A DNA stretch of 64,000 nucleotides from Massospora cicadina (lineage: Eukaryota; Entomophthoromycota; Entomophthoromycetes; Entomophthorales; Entomophthoraceae). Numbering within the stretch: position 1 is the stretch's first letter; every line of letters starts with the position of its first letter. The stretch is from assembly GCA_022478985.1 (NCBI GenBank), contig JAKSZP010002707.1, positions 1 to 64,000 of the forward strand. Reading direction: 5' to 3'. Positions 10,861-20,989 of this stretch are shown one piece after another. A program made the position numbers and the translations under genes. A model generated the notes under the pieces. It did not search any database. It was not told the DNA's origin and saw only the letters and a list, made by a program, of their open reading frames with translations.

Positions 10861-11400
10861 TTTGACTCATCAATCTGTGTGGGTAGTGGTTTTATCTTTG
10901 ACTGAGCTTTGAAATACTCAATTGGGATGACTCCATCTTTGTAGGCCAGATTTATGAATAGGCTGGGTTTCTTTTTCTCAACTGCCTTATCCCTGTTATA
11001 GTAAATTGGAATAGCCTGGCCAAGAATGGTGAGAGTATCATCCTTATGATTGGTAACAACTCCATATCTTATTAGGAAATCAGTCCCAATTAGAATATCA
11101 TGTAGTTCATATTTGGCAACACTATGGCAGGTGCTGTCACTACAATGGATTAAATCTGAGAGGTAGGGTACTGTATGCACCCAGCGATTTAGTTGTATGC
11201 GCTCCAGCTGTTCCATATTCCTGACAGTGGGCAACATCGGGCGCAATTTTCAGTTTTTTAACCAACTTTGTGCTGACTATATTGATAGGAGCAACACTAG
11301 AAATGATGGCCCAAACATGCACCTTGTTTACTGCTATATCCACATAAGTACATTCAGAGTAGTTTTCAGAGGTATTTATTGTATGAATGTTGTGATTGCT
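10845..11400 (-). pseudogene. Element A retropepsin
   Basis: Frame 11658-11140 carries YVDIAVNKVHVWAI then SSVAPINIVSTKLVKKLKI. By comparison with C (VDSGAPISIVLTKLVKK), the catalytic Asp-Ser-Gly has become Ser-Ser-Val, so the protease is dead. A frameshift near 11200 moves the C-terminal half to frame 11246-10845, with HDILIGTDFLIRYGVV and DDTLTILGQ, the usual second half of a Ty3 protease. Confidence 0.82.
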
Positions 11401-11893
11401 GCCCGATTCCAGGTGTGATTTCAGGCTTGAGCAAATATCTGGGAAGTTATCTGATAAGGTTTTCATGGAAATGGATACTAGAACGTTGTTAAGCTTAGGT
11501 AGGTCAGTCAAACATCTGGGTTGGAGGTCTAGACCCTGATCAATGATATGCTTTGCGTAGGGTTTTGATACTTCATCTTGGGCTTCTTTGGTAATTTTCA
11601 ATGGTTTAGTTGCTTTTGCTGTGGCCCGAGTAGTGACCATCATGACATCATTAGCCACGATATGGTGGAGGTTATCTTTAGCAACATCTTCAGCCCTAAA
11701 GAGCTCATCAGGATCAGGTGGAATGGTATGAAATTTTGTGGAGTTAGAGCATTCCGCCTCTACTCCAACTACTCTTTTCCTGACTCATTGTCACTGTTGA
11801 TTTTTAGAGCAAAGTTGACCCCAGGCTTTTTGTTGGACCGTCTGTGGCATTGTCTAGCAAAATGTCCTTGTTGGATATAATTGTGGCATGTAA
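11401..11893 (-). pseudogene. Element A gag C-terminus and gag-protease linker (left of LINE)
   Basis: It begins at the LINE junction with the second half of a CCHC knuckle, C-x2-Y-x4-H-x4-C (CHNYIQQGHFARQC). The second Cys has become Tyr (TGT to TAT). A linker leads into the protease frame whose first Met is at 11658. The N-terminal part of gag is on the other side of the LINE at 17164-19269. Confidence 0.75.
11877..11893. repeat. LINE target-site duplication, left copy (17 bp)
   Basis: ATAATTGTGGCATGTAA, matching ATAATTGTGGCTTGTAA at 17147-17163 in 16 of 17 positions. The duplicated bases are zinc-knuckle codons of element A gag, so both copies lie in its reading direction. Confidence 0.88.
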
Positions 11894-12213
11894 ATTTATT
11901 ATGGGAAAGACCGACCAGGAGACGGACACTTCCAAATAGACACTAAACAACTAAGCAGACATCAGCAAGAGGAGGGCACCCAAGAGAAGCAAAAGCTAAC
12001 TTCTGTTGCCAGTGGGAACGCCAAAAGAAGGAAGGGGGTAACGTGTGCAAGGGCTTGCGCCATTATTAAGCACATTTGAAGGAATGGGTCAGAGACAATG
12101 AGCCAAACCGGGAACCAGGAGGAGACCAACTGGTGGAGACGTGGTGGAAGGTTTCCAAACATCCACGCTTGAAAGTGGTCTACTAAGTGCGACCAGAAAT
12201 GGCGTACAGCCTC

Positions 12214-13080
12214 TCAAAGGGTGGGAGTGGAGCCAGAGATGGCATCCAAAAACACCGTGTGGATAGTCCACATAACGATTGCGACCACCAAGGCATGGAT
12301 GGAGTGCGGGAGAGAGGAGGCCATGGATAAAGCAAACATGTCCTTAAAAAGGCTGAAAGGCGGTGCCTGATCCTGGCGAAACAGACGTTGTACCTCACTC
12401 CATATCTCTTTAGATGGAGGGCACTCTTCCAGGCGGTTAACCAGTGTTCTATACTGGCCACACACGACACAAGACGAGTGCAAAGCGTTAGAGCAGTTGA
12501 CATTATGGTATACCAATCTCAAGAAGCGCCACACATGGGAACAATTATGTGACTTCAGAAGAGGGTGGTGGGCATACTTCCAAATGGCTTTCTGGGTATC
12601 AAGGGGGTAGGGGATGTCCATCATGTCCAGGTAGTCTACTCTGGCCATGGTAGGGAGTCTCATGGGTATCATTCCGTTCAGAATGGGAAGCCCTTGTACC
12701 TCCTGGGTGAACCAAGGAGAGGGGCATGCCCTCTGGGTGGCGTGCTCACACATGCGAATTCTCCACTCAGTTCTCCGCATGGAGAGGAGGATCCTTTTGA
12801 AGTGGGGCGACGTCCCATGTGGGCCCGCTGCAGTAGGATGTGAAGCCAGGTACTTTAGCAGAGAGTTGGGGTGGGAAGGATTGGTGAGGCCCAGGGCGTG
12901 GGAGAAGTTGGAGCGGGCTGCGCGGTACCAGTGCTGGGCAGAAATTGTAGGGTTAGTGACGGCAGCGATCCAGGTGCCAAGAATTTGGGCAGCATGAGCC
13001 TTGAAGTCGAGTAGGCCCATACCACCACTATGGCGAGGGCCAAACATGACATCCAGGAGCACTGGCAGTGGGTGGCCCAA
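12214..13080 (-). pseudogene. LINE ORF2 C-terminal region
   Basis: An open frame of 288 codons starts GHPLPVLLDVMFGPRHSGGM, then GLLDFKAHAAQ, text like the GGLGL region that follows the RT in plant- and fungal-type LINEs. Near its end are the spaced cysteines SSCVVCGQ and EECP. This resembles the zf-RVT finger C-x2-C...H-x-C, but an Arg (NRLEEC) sits where the His is usual. The 3' 320 bases to 11894 hold no further frame I can support. Confidence 0.7.
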
Positions 13081-14200
13081 CTAAAGCCATCCTTGCAGAA
13101 GGGCGTACAGCAACGTGAAGAAACATGGGGAAGAAGCGATGGAGTGGGCCCCAAACCAAACTTTAGAGAGAGGCATAGAGTTGGCAAGCACTACCCTGCC
13201 TTTAAGGGAGGTCTTATGGGCTTTGAGGGAAGCTATGTGTTTCGTCATGTTGTCCAGGATATGGTTTTCCATCACCGATGTGGCGTACCCTCCTGCCTCC
13301 AGCCACACCCCCAAATGGCGGACAGGGCCTACGGTGGGGCTTGGCACAAAGGGAGCACCAGTGGGGCGGTGTGGTGTGGGCAGGGTAAGCATGCTCATGC
13401 TCTAGCTGATGAGGCGGGTAGGAAACAGGGCGCTGGGGTTCAGCGGGCTTGTTACTGACCAAGGAGAATAATTTCGATTTTGGAGGCGGTGAGTGCAGCA
13501 TTACTTACCCTGGAGTAAACCTGAATATTTTCTTCAAGTGCGCGTGCATTATGATTGTTAGAAACCCCAATCACACAATCATCAGCAAACGAAAACAACC
13601 TGACTGGGGCTTGGCCTTGCACATGGACCCCAGTAAGGCGGTCATTCATATTTCGAAGGAATGGGTCAAGGCTGAAGTTATACAAGAGTGGGATAAGAGG
13701 ATCCCCTTGGCGTAGGCCCCTTTGAGGGCGGACTACATCCTTGAGAAAGCCAGGGCCACGTACAGCCATTGTGGCAGATTCTGTTAGAAACATCACAATT
13801 GATGAAGCAAGGGGGAGGCGAAACTTGTTGAGGCAGGCTCTGAGGTGTTCCCAGTTGACTCTTATAGACCTTCTGCTGGTCTAAGAATACAAGTGCTCCA
13901 GAGGCCGCGGACTGACAGACGTTGGCTATGGTGTGGATATTGTCCCAAATTGACCTTTTTAGTATGAAGCCGAATTGTTCAGGGGAGATGAGAATAGATG
14001 CAGCAACCCCTAGACGGTTAGCCATAATTTTAGTAAAAGGTTTGTGTCAGTGTTAGTGAGAAAGATGGGGCGCCAGTTGGCCAGGTCCAACTTATCCCCT
14101 TTTTTGTATAAAGTAATCGTGAAGGCGTCTTGCCCTCCAGGCAGGAGGCGCTTTTCCAGAAGGCATTGGTTCAGAGAGGCAAGCAACAAGGAGGACAAAT
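13081..14200 (-). pseudogene. LINE ORF2 reverse transcriptase
   Basis: The pieces lie in successive frames. 14198-14010 reads ITLYKKGDKLDLANWRPIFL (motifs 1-2). 14025-13678 reads SPEQFGFILKRSIWDNI and ALVFLDQQKVYK, where motif A has lost the second Asp. 13796-13452 reads RGLRQGDPLIPLLYN (motif B) and LFSFADDCVIGVSN (motif C, FADD at 13589-13578). 13398-13081 reads HLGVWL and LKGRVVLANSMPLSKVWFG (thumb). At least two frameshifts split it. FADD in place of YADD is seen in many LINEs. Confidence 0.88.
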
Positions 14201-14596
14201 CTTTGAAGTACTTCTTATAGAACTTTAAAATGATTTGTCTGGGCCTGGGCTTTTCCTATGCGGTGCACCGCGAACAGCAGCCCAGAGTTCATCTCGAGTA
14301 AATAAATTTATCAACTCTGGGAATTGGGAATGGTGTGGATGTGTGCTTTTTCAAGAAAATCCGCCATTTTGGCCGGCAGAATAGGATCAGATCAATACAG
14401 TTCATAGTAATAGTTATGTATTTCAATCGCCACATTAGCTGGCGTATTTGCAACAGACTGGTCTGGCCTTTGCACCTGTGTGCAGGCCAAACTCTGGCGC
14501 AGTGCAAAGAATTTTCAAAAAAGTAAGCGGAGCACGTGTCACCCACTGTGATATGCTTAGCTTTGAGCTGAACACAAACCCGATGCTTGTGTTGCC
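14201..14596 (-). other. LINE ORF2 endonuclease-RT spacer
   Basis: No conserved motif is readable. By position it joins the endonuclease to RT motif 1 in ORF2. Minus frame 14906-14289 overlaps it but does not resemble a known domain. Confidence 0.5.
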
Positions 14597-15640
14597 TTAC
14601 CATTTCATTGAAGTGGCCGGCCACTTCTGCCACTTGCGACCCCAAGCCAGGCTGTAACCCGCAGCAGGGACGTTGGACTCCAGGTGGTCCAACTCTGCTA
14701 ATGTGTGTGAAATGATTGCCAAGGCGGCCCGTGAGTGGCGGGAGGATAGGTGGCGGGCCTGGCAGATTGTGCACGCCTTGAAGGTTGACCAGGTGGAAAT
14801 TAAATCTGCACTTAACAGTGCGATAAACTCCAGAGCTGAGGTCATGGTTCCCATCCATAAGGAAAATTTTGGCGACGCAATTTCGGCAGGGCGAAGTTTG
14901 CACCAAAATGGCGCCTGGGCTGCTGGGTCATATAAGCGTAAGGATATCAATACCATCCTGTGGTTGGAGAAATTGATTTTGGTCATGGAGAAGTGGGAAA
15001 TTTGGGAATGAAACTTGAGCGGCGCAAGGATAAGGTTGATGCAGGTCTTGGACCTCAACTGGCCATTGTGCACGTGGGGGCATGACATTTTCTTGAGTAG
15101 CGGAGCATGGCGTGGCAAGGTATTGTACAACCCTAGGGTGGCCTTGAGAACGCGAAGTTCAATGTGGCCCTGTGGGGGTGTAGGTGATGAGGGCCAGCAG
15201 TCTGTGGATGTGTTCATCCAGCAGTTCATATCTCTGACAATGAATGGGTCAGTGGGTAGTGGAAAAAAATTTACTGCCAAGAAAAATTCCTGACATGCAT
15301 GCGCACAGGTCAGGGTGTAACTGTTGCGATAGCGTGTACTTCATCATCCCATGAAAAGGTGACAACAAGGACGTGGCCGTCTAGGAAGGACTTTGATGGA
15401 ATAAATTTAAAAATGATTGTTCACTCAAACAAGCACCCCACAGTGCTCTGACCTGAAGGAAAGGGAAGGGAGGAGCATGGATTTGCATGATTCCTCAGAA
15501 CCACGTGGGCATTGGGATTCCTGAATGGCCAGGATGTCCACAGGTAAATTTTTTTGTAAAAAACTCAGTTTCCTAGCCTGGGACGGCGAGGCCTTGAGTC
15601 CATCGATGTTCAACGTCCCTAAAGTAAAGGCTCCCCCCAT
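14597..15640 (-). pseudogene. LINE ORF2 endonuclease (EEP fold)
   Basis: Frame 15640-15425 begins MGGAFTLGTLNIDGLKAS and continues to ILAIQESQCP, the N-terminal strand (LNINGL) and catalytic Glu motif (xIQEx) of apurinic-type LINE endonucleases. After stops, 15280-14597 reads VNFFPLPTD, INLILAPL and FSNHRMVLISL. The last two correspond to RIDxIL and SDHxxV with both Asp residues now Asn, as G-to-A decay would give. Role: nicks target DNA. Confidence 0.8.
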
Positions 15641-15810
15641 TGCACCTTAGGTGTGAGGGAAAGGACACCCAAGCCCTTCAGCCATCTCATTTTCTTTACA
15701 GCGCTTGGTGGCGTCTTGGATATGTGATGCTACAGTATATGTGTTAGAGTGGGAATCTTTAGCAGTGGGGTTCGCGTTGGCCTTTGCCTTTGCTTTTTCC
15801 CTACTGTGGG

Positions 15811-17030
15811 TCAAGTTTTTTGCGGTGCGTGAAAGTGAAGTGCACCATTGCTTAGAGGTGGAAATTCATCCAGACTGCCGGTGAGTGACTCAGACTCAAA
15901 TGAGGTTTGGGCGCATTGGTCTGGTGAAACCAATTCAGCCATCAGGATTTCAGCTTGGGCATCCCAGTTGGCTTGGGCGTCCCAATCTGATTGGTTGAGA
16001 GATTTGTGAGCTGCTTCCGCTGCAAAAGTCTCAACATCCTCCTGGAGTTGGGCTGGTGGGATGGCAGATGCTGTCTTGGCTGCCTCCCTTGCCACTACCC
16101 TGCGGGCCTGTTTGGCCTTGTTCCGCTCTTGTGGGGACACTGGCTTTACATGAATGTAGTAGCCTTGCGCTCACCATGGGAAGATTTCGCTGGTGTACAA
16201 TGCCAATTCATAATGGGCTTCTGCTCCACCCATTGCATCTGAGATAAGTTCTTGATGAGTAACGCCCTCTTTGACAGGGCAGGTGTGGGCCTTGTGGCCA
16301 AAAGCACAACATAATGCGCAGATGGGGGGCGCACTATCCACAGTGACCTGGAAAGGGCAGGAATTCTGCCCATTGATTATGATGAAAGCGGTGTGCGGAA
16401 TTTGGGTCAAAACCTCTGCTATCCCTGCGGATGGGGTGATAACTGCAATCGCTTTACCTGTGCACAGGTTTAGCATCAGCATAAAGCGCTGCATTTTGAA
16501 AGATTGTATTTTTCTGTAGATGGCAAGCGTAGCCTTCAGGTGGTGCTCAAGCATGGTGCATTGGACCGTTGTGGGTAGGAAGTCAAAGGTCACGAAAATT
16601 TGATTTGACTTAGTCCATTGGGTTCATTTCATTTTGACTACCTGCTGACCGTCCAGGAGGTCCACAATTATGCACACCTTTGCAGATTTGTCCGCCGCTT
16701 CTTTTGTTTTGAAGCCAAGATCCAGCCAACTGTATGGCATGGAATGGGGTGCTACATACACTGCGTTCAGGAAATGTAAATGTACATCTCCACAAAACAT
16801 TTCCCAGAGCTCTGTTTGCTGAATATCCAGGAAACACGTACCCCATGTTCCACTGACAAAAGTGGTTGGGAGTGCAGGGTTTTGATAAGCTGGTAGCAGC
16901 GTGCTTGCCAGGCCAAAATTTCCGGGGAAATAGTAACTGCTAGTTTTTTATTGATTTTATCTATTCCGCTAGACTTGCCGGGGCGTTTACAAAATTTGGT
17001 TGCCATGGGGCCAACCTGTGCCCTTAACAT
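15811..17030 (-). pseudogene. LINE ORF1 (nucleic-acid-binding, CCHC)
   Basis: Frames 17030-16767, 16846-16610, 16593-16171 and 16140-15811 follow one another on the minus strand. The third contains ICALCCAFGHKAHTCPV, a C-x2-C-x4-H-x4-C zinc knuckle (16320-16279). Its spacing is intact. The last frame is acidic with FPPLS near its end, as in many LINE ORF1 tails. ORF1 proteins coat the LINE RNA. A related knuckle region is at 50290-51757 on the other strand. Confidence 0.75.
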
Positions 17031-17146
17031 TACTTGCCCAACTGCTCCCCAATATGGGCGCCAACTAATCTTTTTGGTGAGATTATCAAACTTTATTAGA
17101 CTTGAATTAATTTTGTTTCAAAAGTGTTTGCAATGAGAGATAAAAA

Positions 17147-17163
17147 ATAATTGTGGCTTGTAA
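17147..17163. repeat. LINE target-site duplication, right copy (17 bp)
   Basis: ATAATTGTGGCTTGTAA, one mismatch from 11877-11893. In the element A gag frame it changes the knuckle's first Cys codon TGC to AGC. Confidence 0.88.
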
Positions 17164-19269
17164 TTGGCCCTGTTTGCTGTTTTTACTCGAATTTTTGGTT
17201 AATATTTTGGAAATTTTTCCCCTGGTTGGACATCATGTTGCTTTTTGGGCCCAAAATCGGGATTTTTGCTGATTTTTGTCCCAATTAGGAGTATTGAAAT
17301 TATGGGAACAGCTTCTTAAGTAATTGGTAAGCTCTTGGATTTCCAAGTTTCCATTAAATGAAGGCAGCATGACATTGGGCAGTTCACGGAAGGGCATAAT
17401 TGTGTGCTCCATTTCAATCTTGGTATCAAACTTATCTATTGCATTGCACCCACGCAGAACTTGTGCCTCATGAAAGAATCTATCCACAAAGTTCTTAATA
17501 GTCTCATTCTGTTTGAATTCGATATTAAGAAGCTCTCTTTTTCAAACTTTTTCTAATTTCTCAGGCCCTCCAATCTTTTTTGTTATTGCAATTTTGGCAT
17601 TCATATAGGACCAATCATCGCCCAAATAGGGCATAACGAGGTCACAGCTATGGGCATTGAGTGAGTTAATCAGTGCTGATCCTTTTGCATGGTCTGATGC
17701 TCCTCTCATTGCTTTTTTAAATAACTTGAGGAAAGAGTGAACGTTTCCATCCTTATTGAACTTTTTCAAACTAAGTGGTTTGAAGTCATCCGCCCTATTT
17801 TGGGCATAGATGTTATACGTTTTCTGGAAGGTCTTGGTGTATCATCGCCCATAATTGGCCCTCTTTCCCGTTAGGAAGTAATTGGAGTCAGGATTGTTGC
17901 TAGGACTATAAGCATAGAACGGATGTTTAAAATATCAGTTTCTGCATCAGTGTCAGCTTCCAATGATTTAAATTCATGATATTGCTCTAAATCTCCTGGA
18001 TTCTGACGCCTGAATTCGGCCCTTATTTACTTTTCCAGTTTTTTTTGGCCAAATAAGCGGAGCTTTTTCCTATTTCTTTTTTGTCAAAATTGGGCGAGCA
18101 CTGGCAGCCTTTCTTTTTGAGAGATTTGAATTCTTTTAAGGTTGTCATACTCCTCTTTAAATAAAGCTTAATTGGTTGTTATGCCTTTTATATCTTTGTC
18201 CATACTGTCTCCTCAGGTATTTGCAGTTGAAAGCTGCATTCTGAGTTCCCAATTTTCCTGAGTAATTTCAGTATTTCTGGCCTGCAATCTTAACACCAGA
18301 GTCCAAAGTTTATAAAGTTCCTCTTTGATCTGGGCATCCTCTTCATCCCTATTTGGGACAGCTGGCTTTGCTGCAAGCTCCTCGAGGTTTTTGTTGATAG
18401 TATCCAGCTCAGCCTGAACATAATCTTCAAATTCATTAACTTTTGCATTTAACTCCAGGTGATTTCTTTGACCCAAAGTGGCATATATGGTAAGTTGTTC
18501 TGATTGAGACAGTAGGTAATCTGAATGGCTTTCCAGTTTTCAACAGCGGTTATTTATGGTTTGTACCCATTCTTGTGATAGCCCATGGTGGGCCAGAACT
18601 TCTGCGGCTATCTTTGGGACTCCTTCATTCAGAAGCTCCTCGAGGGTGCTTTAATCTCCCATGAGCTTCATTGTCAAGTCCCATTTTATCAAAAATTTCC
18701 TTTCAGGCTTCAGCAAAAATGAAATATAGCTTGTCCAGTAAGGCATTTTGGGAAGATTGTTCCTCCCCTTGCACACGGTAGATTTTATGATTTCCAGATT
18801 TTGTCTAGCAGTTATTTGCTGGGTATGCTCAATTGAGGGTTAAACAAAGTTAACCAGGAATTCGTTAGTTACTTGATTGTCTGCGAGACATCTGGAAAGG
18901 GATGCCATGGTTGCGTCGCAGTACTTTGTATTTATCTCCATCTTGAGTGCCTGATCCTTAAGGTATAACAGGCTGAAGGAGGGATTGATTTGTGAGGTTC
19001 CAATTCTAAAACCCTGATATAGTGTTTCCAGCATAGCTTTTATGCTTGAAGATGTAAGATCAATCGGGCTAATTGTATCTGCATGAGCTCCCCCACTGTG
19101 ATAAGATCCAGAGAGTAGGAGGTACCCGCTTCAGAGCTGTGTCAACTGGTATTAAAATAATCTGAGATCTCTTTATCAATGGTTTCCATCTTGTTGTCAC
19201 TTTCTTGTTTGGCCAATTCTGCCAGGAATTGGTTATGGGAATCCATTTTCAGAGAATGTAACATGTTTT
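17164..19269 (-). pseudogene. Element A gag, N-terminal and capsid parts
   Basis: Right after the primer-binding site the minus strand encodes coiled-coil text (19034-18840; 18476-18213, which holds AELDTINKNLEELAAKPAVP and many Leu/Glu/Lys heptads). A capsid-like region follows at 17769-17542 (HSFLKLFKKAMRGASD) and 17487-17233 (FFHEAQVLRGCNAI), comparable with C at 59554-59252 and B at 25500-25910. The zinc knuckle is cut by the LINE. Gag forms the virus-like particle. Confidence 0.78.
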
Positions 19270-19281
19270 GAGTGAGCACCA
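19270..19281 (-). promoter_or_regulatory. Primer-binding site of element A
   Basis: The minus strand reads TGGTGCTCACTC after LTR...CACA and a 2-base spacer AC. It is the same site as in L, B and E over its first nine or ten bases. Confidence 0.8.
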
Positions 19282-19283
19282 GT

Positions 19284-20396
19284 TGTGAAAATCTGAGGAT
19301 TGCTCATCTGTTTATTGTTATCCTGCATATCTATTTGGGTCGAAGTTCTGATGATTGATCCTCAATAGTGCCTGTAGTTTACAGTTTTGGACCGTTCAAA
19401 AACTCACTAGGCCTACTATATTCGCCTCGACTCTTCCAGTCAATTTCAGGTGTAATTTTCCCTTCATGTTTGGGAACTTCTTCTGAGGCAGGTAGAATTA
19501 CAAGCTGTGGTTTAGGCGCATCCAGCTTGTCAACACTTTCTCCAAAAAAAGGATTCAATGAGAAAACCAGGAAAGAGATGAAAAATATAACAATTATTAT
19601 AAGCTATTTATTTGATGCTTAGTCATTATGCCAGGCGCTGGATTTTATACCTCTAGAGCATCTCCTGGCCAAACCAGAGTACAAAATTTTCAACAGACAT
19701 TTTACCACCTCAGTTTGGCCCTTAAACTGACATGACTGAAACCTTTTCTTAGGTTTATTGATGGCAAAATACTCTCAAAATTGGGAGGATTTCAGGTACA
19801 AAAATTGCGATAAAAGCATGCAAGGTTGTCCTAGGATCTTCCTGATTTGAGTTTCATCATACTGCTGATGAAATACATCTTCTGTGAAACTCTTGCCTCA
19901 ATTTAATTAGATGACGTACCCCTAATTGGGACGTCAGCAGGCCTTTCCCTCAATAACACTAGGTACTCCCTTTTGGTCAGTCCATGTCCAAGTGCTATTG
20001 TGCTAATTACACGGATCAACATACAAATTTTGCCCTAGGATGGAAAATCGATTACATTTTTCGTTTGTCTGATAATCCATGGGATTTTTAGACGCTAACT
20101 TCAAGTTGGTCCTGAACAATTTTGTATACAAGTGAGTTGATAGTGTTCCCAATAATTGGGACCAATTGCCGAGATTTGATGTATAGAAAATTGGCCATAA
20201 TATGTGAGTGTATTCAGGCTGAGCACGTTGATAAAATACTTGATTGAATTGACAATAAAATATTTGGCCCAAATTGTATGCTTGCAATGGCTTTGATATG
20301 AGAATATAGGTGTTAGCTCAAGCGTTGAAAGGGTAATCAGCCCAATATGATGGTTGTCAAAGGTTTATTTTTTGAGTTAACCGCCAGACTCTGACA
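19284..20396 (-). repeat. Element A 5' LTR
   Basis: 1113 bp, partner of 6423-7535. Ends TGTGAAAA (inner) and CTGACA (outer) are intact. It would have carried the element promoter; I do not see a convincing TATA box. Confidence 0.9.
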
Positions 20397-20526
20397 TGAT
20401 AATTATAATAAACGATAACTACCACATCCGCTATGGGCTTTCTTATAGTAAGTCATCCCATTGGATAAAGCAGATGATATAATATTTTATCAAAGTGGTA
20501 AATGTGGGCGATCTAAAATCCCAACA
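20397..20526 (-). mobile_element. Element L 5' LTR, second part
   Basis: Starts at the outer edge of A and ends CTAAAATCCCAACA. The corresponding end of the C LTR at 61475 reads CAAAAATCCCAACA. The text cacatccgctatgg matches cacattcgctatag of C. This shows that the host of A was a C-like LTR. Confidence 0.7.
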
Positions 20527-20559
20527 CTAAGGTCATTGCGCATTTGAGAATAAATTCAA

Positions 20560-20965
20560 AAATAGGTACAAGTGGAGGGCTCTACTAATGAGGTGCACAG
20601 GAGATACACAAACAGCAATAGACCATTATGCACAATGAGAAGCTCTGGGTGCCCTTTAAGTAAATGAATTAAGAAAAACTCAAGGCTTATTATGAGCATC
20701 CTCTGGCTGGTCACACTGGTGTGGATAAGACTGTAAAGTTGATCAAAAAAGGTTTACTTCTGGCCTGGAATGAAAGCAATGGTGCAAAAAACATTTTTGG
20801 GTGCCAGATTTGTGTTAAAACAATGTTCTCTTTCTAAGCTTCAGGATAAGTTGATGCCGCTTTAAATTCCCACTCAACCCTGTCTTCTATCAGTATAGAT
20901 TTAATCACCAGTTTGCCATTGTCAAAATGGGGTTTCTTCAATCATGGTGGTGATAACCCTCTTAT
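20560..20965 (+). pseudogene. J: chromovirus-type integrase fragment (zinc domain and start of core)
   Basis: The plus strand reads IMHNEKLWVPFK, then HPLAGHTGVDKTVKLIKKG (first His pair of the HHCC domain). The Cys pair is read as QICVK after a shift, and SIDLITSLPLSKWG holds the first catalytic Asp, matching the family's SxDFIxxLPxS. It stops 25 bases before a D-family LTR, so the rest of the core was lost or replaced. Upstream it is cut by the L LTR. Confidence 0.8.
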
Positions 20966-20989
20966 ATATTAAGCAGAATTCCTCCCTTG

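Larger units (their letters stand above)
11894..17146 (-). mobile_element. LINE (non-LTR retrotransposon), about 5.25 kb, inserted in element A gag
   Basis: Bounded by a 17-bp target duplication, as expected for target-primed reverse transcription. On the minus strand from right to left come ORF1 with a CCHC knuckle, then ORF2 with an exonuclease-endonuclease-phosphatase domain, RT and a C-terminal Cys-rich region. The 3' end (left) is the short A-rich CATAATAAAT with no long poly(A). The ORF order and apurinic-type endonuclease place it among L1/Tad-like LINEs; the clade is unassigned. Its bases are richer in G and C than the flanking element A. Confidence 0.9.
6423..20396 (-). mobile_element. 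Element A: complete but dead dUTPase-type Ty3/gypsy retrotransposon, split by a LINE
   Basis: Two direct repeats of exactly 1113 bp (6423-7535 and 19284-20396), TGTG...GACA, flank a minus-strand internal region. Order from the 5' end: primer-binding site, gag, protease, dUTPase-like domain, RT, RNase H, integrase, polypurine tract. Without the LINE (11894-17146) and one target copy the element is about 8.7 kb. The flanking 5-mers (tagtt and tgata) do not match, so the target duplication is lost. A lies inside the L LTR, so A is younger than L and older than the LINE. Confidence 0.92.

Noticed and set aside
12565..15293. Several plus-strand frames of 90-140 codons
   Set aside because: They are the opposite-strand shadow of LINE ORF2, whose minus-strand motifs are clear; the high GC content keeps them open.
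6418..20401. Target duplication for element A
   Set aside because: tagtt and tgata do not match well enough; reported as not visible.
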